This document shows positions 63,838 to 64,000 of a stretch of DNA of 64,000 bases, piece by piece. The position numbers were made by a program, and so were the translations under genes. The stretch comes from Mytilus galloprovincialis (Eukaryota; Mollusca; Bivalvia; Mytilida; Mytilidae): positions 92,413,795 through 92,477,794 of the forward strand of contig NC_134843.1 in NCBI RefSeq assembly GCF_965363235.1. Reading direction: 5' to 3'. Position 1 is the stretch's first letter. Each line of letters opens with the position of its first letter. Below the pieces are notes generated by a model. The model was not told where the DNA came from. It did no database searches and saw only the letters and a list, made by a program, of their open reading frames with translations.

Positions 63838-64000
63838 TTAATGTAAATTTACTACTTTGCTTGTAGACATATTGATTTTCTTTGCTGTAATTTGTTTATC
63901 TTCTTCAATGTTTACTGCTGTTTTATACAAGCCTAAATTAGTAGTGACAAAATTCTTTGTGGCTGATTGATTTTTCATTAGCCTGTTTTCTTCAAACAAG
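63838..64000 (-). other. Candidate C-terminal coding segment running off the right edge
   Basis: The minus strand is open from the window edge to TAA at 63838-63840: 53 codons beginning LFEENRLMKNQSATKNF and ending STSKVVNLH. It could be the final exon of a gene lying mostly to the right. Lys/Asn/Thr-rich composition is also what chance frames look like in AT-rich DNA, so support is weak. Confidence 0.3.

Overview
The window is AT-rich animal nuclear DNA with many-exon genes, GT-AG introns and a dense load of short inverted-repeat elements. Several dispersed repeats are ones I associate with marine mussels: the family containing AGAGTTGTCTCATTGGCAAT, the family opening with the AGCTCACCTGGCC / GGCCAAGTGAGCT hairpin, and the family containing GCAGCTTTATACGACCGCAG. 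I infer a bivalve close to Mytilus. The species cannot be fixed from sequence alone.

Five conserved genes can be assembled exon by exon with consistent splice phases. (1) Xaa-Pro dipeptidase (PEPD), + strand, 428-3527, C-terminal half only because the gene starts left of the window. (2) NOP9, a Pumilio-repeat ribosome biogenesis factor, - strand, 9031-21186, 11 exons, about 671 residues. (3) A pyrroline-5-carboxylate reductase most like PYCR3, + strand, 21373-22257, one uninterrupted exon. (4) A UPF0489 / C5orf22 homologue, - strand, 24745-39861, 6 exons, about 455 residues. (5) PRMT5, the symmetric arginine methyltransferase, + strand, 40122-61191, 16 exons, 625 residues, with exon 1 separated from exon 2 by a 7 kb intron. 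At the right edge there are hints of a further minus-strand gene (63406-63553 and 63838-64000) that I cannot name.

Layout: PEPD> <NOP9 | PYCR> <C5orf22 | PRMT5>. NOP9/PYCR and C5orf22/PRMT5 are head-to-head pairs with only 186 and 260 bp between start codons, so each probably shares a bidirectional promoter. PEPD and PYCR both serve proline metabolism (release from dipeptides, and last step of synthesis). NOP9 and PRMT5 are broadly expressed housekeeping factors in rRNA maturation and RNP/histone methylation. There is no sign of an operon.

Introns and intergenic DNA are mostly mobile DNA. Many elements have readable termini and target-site duplications (TSDs): two near-identical 1067-bp hAT-like elements with 5-bp TSDs, a 1506-bp MULE-like element with a 9-bp TSD, a 1002-bp PIF/Harbinger-like element (TAA), TTAA- and TA-flanked miniature elements, a roughly 2-kb element nested in a larger repeat, a LINE 3' remnant and a tRNA-headed SINE. 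The most unusual structure is in C5orf22: the 3' splice site plus the first 60 bp of coding exon 2 has been copied into a 74-bp tandem array directly upstream of the true exon. PRMT5 intron 1 holds several exon-like open frames that I could not identify.
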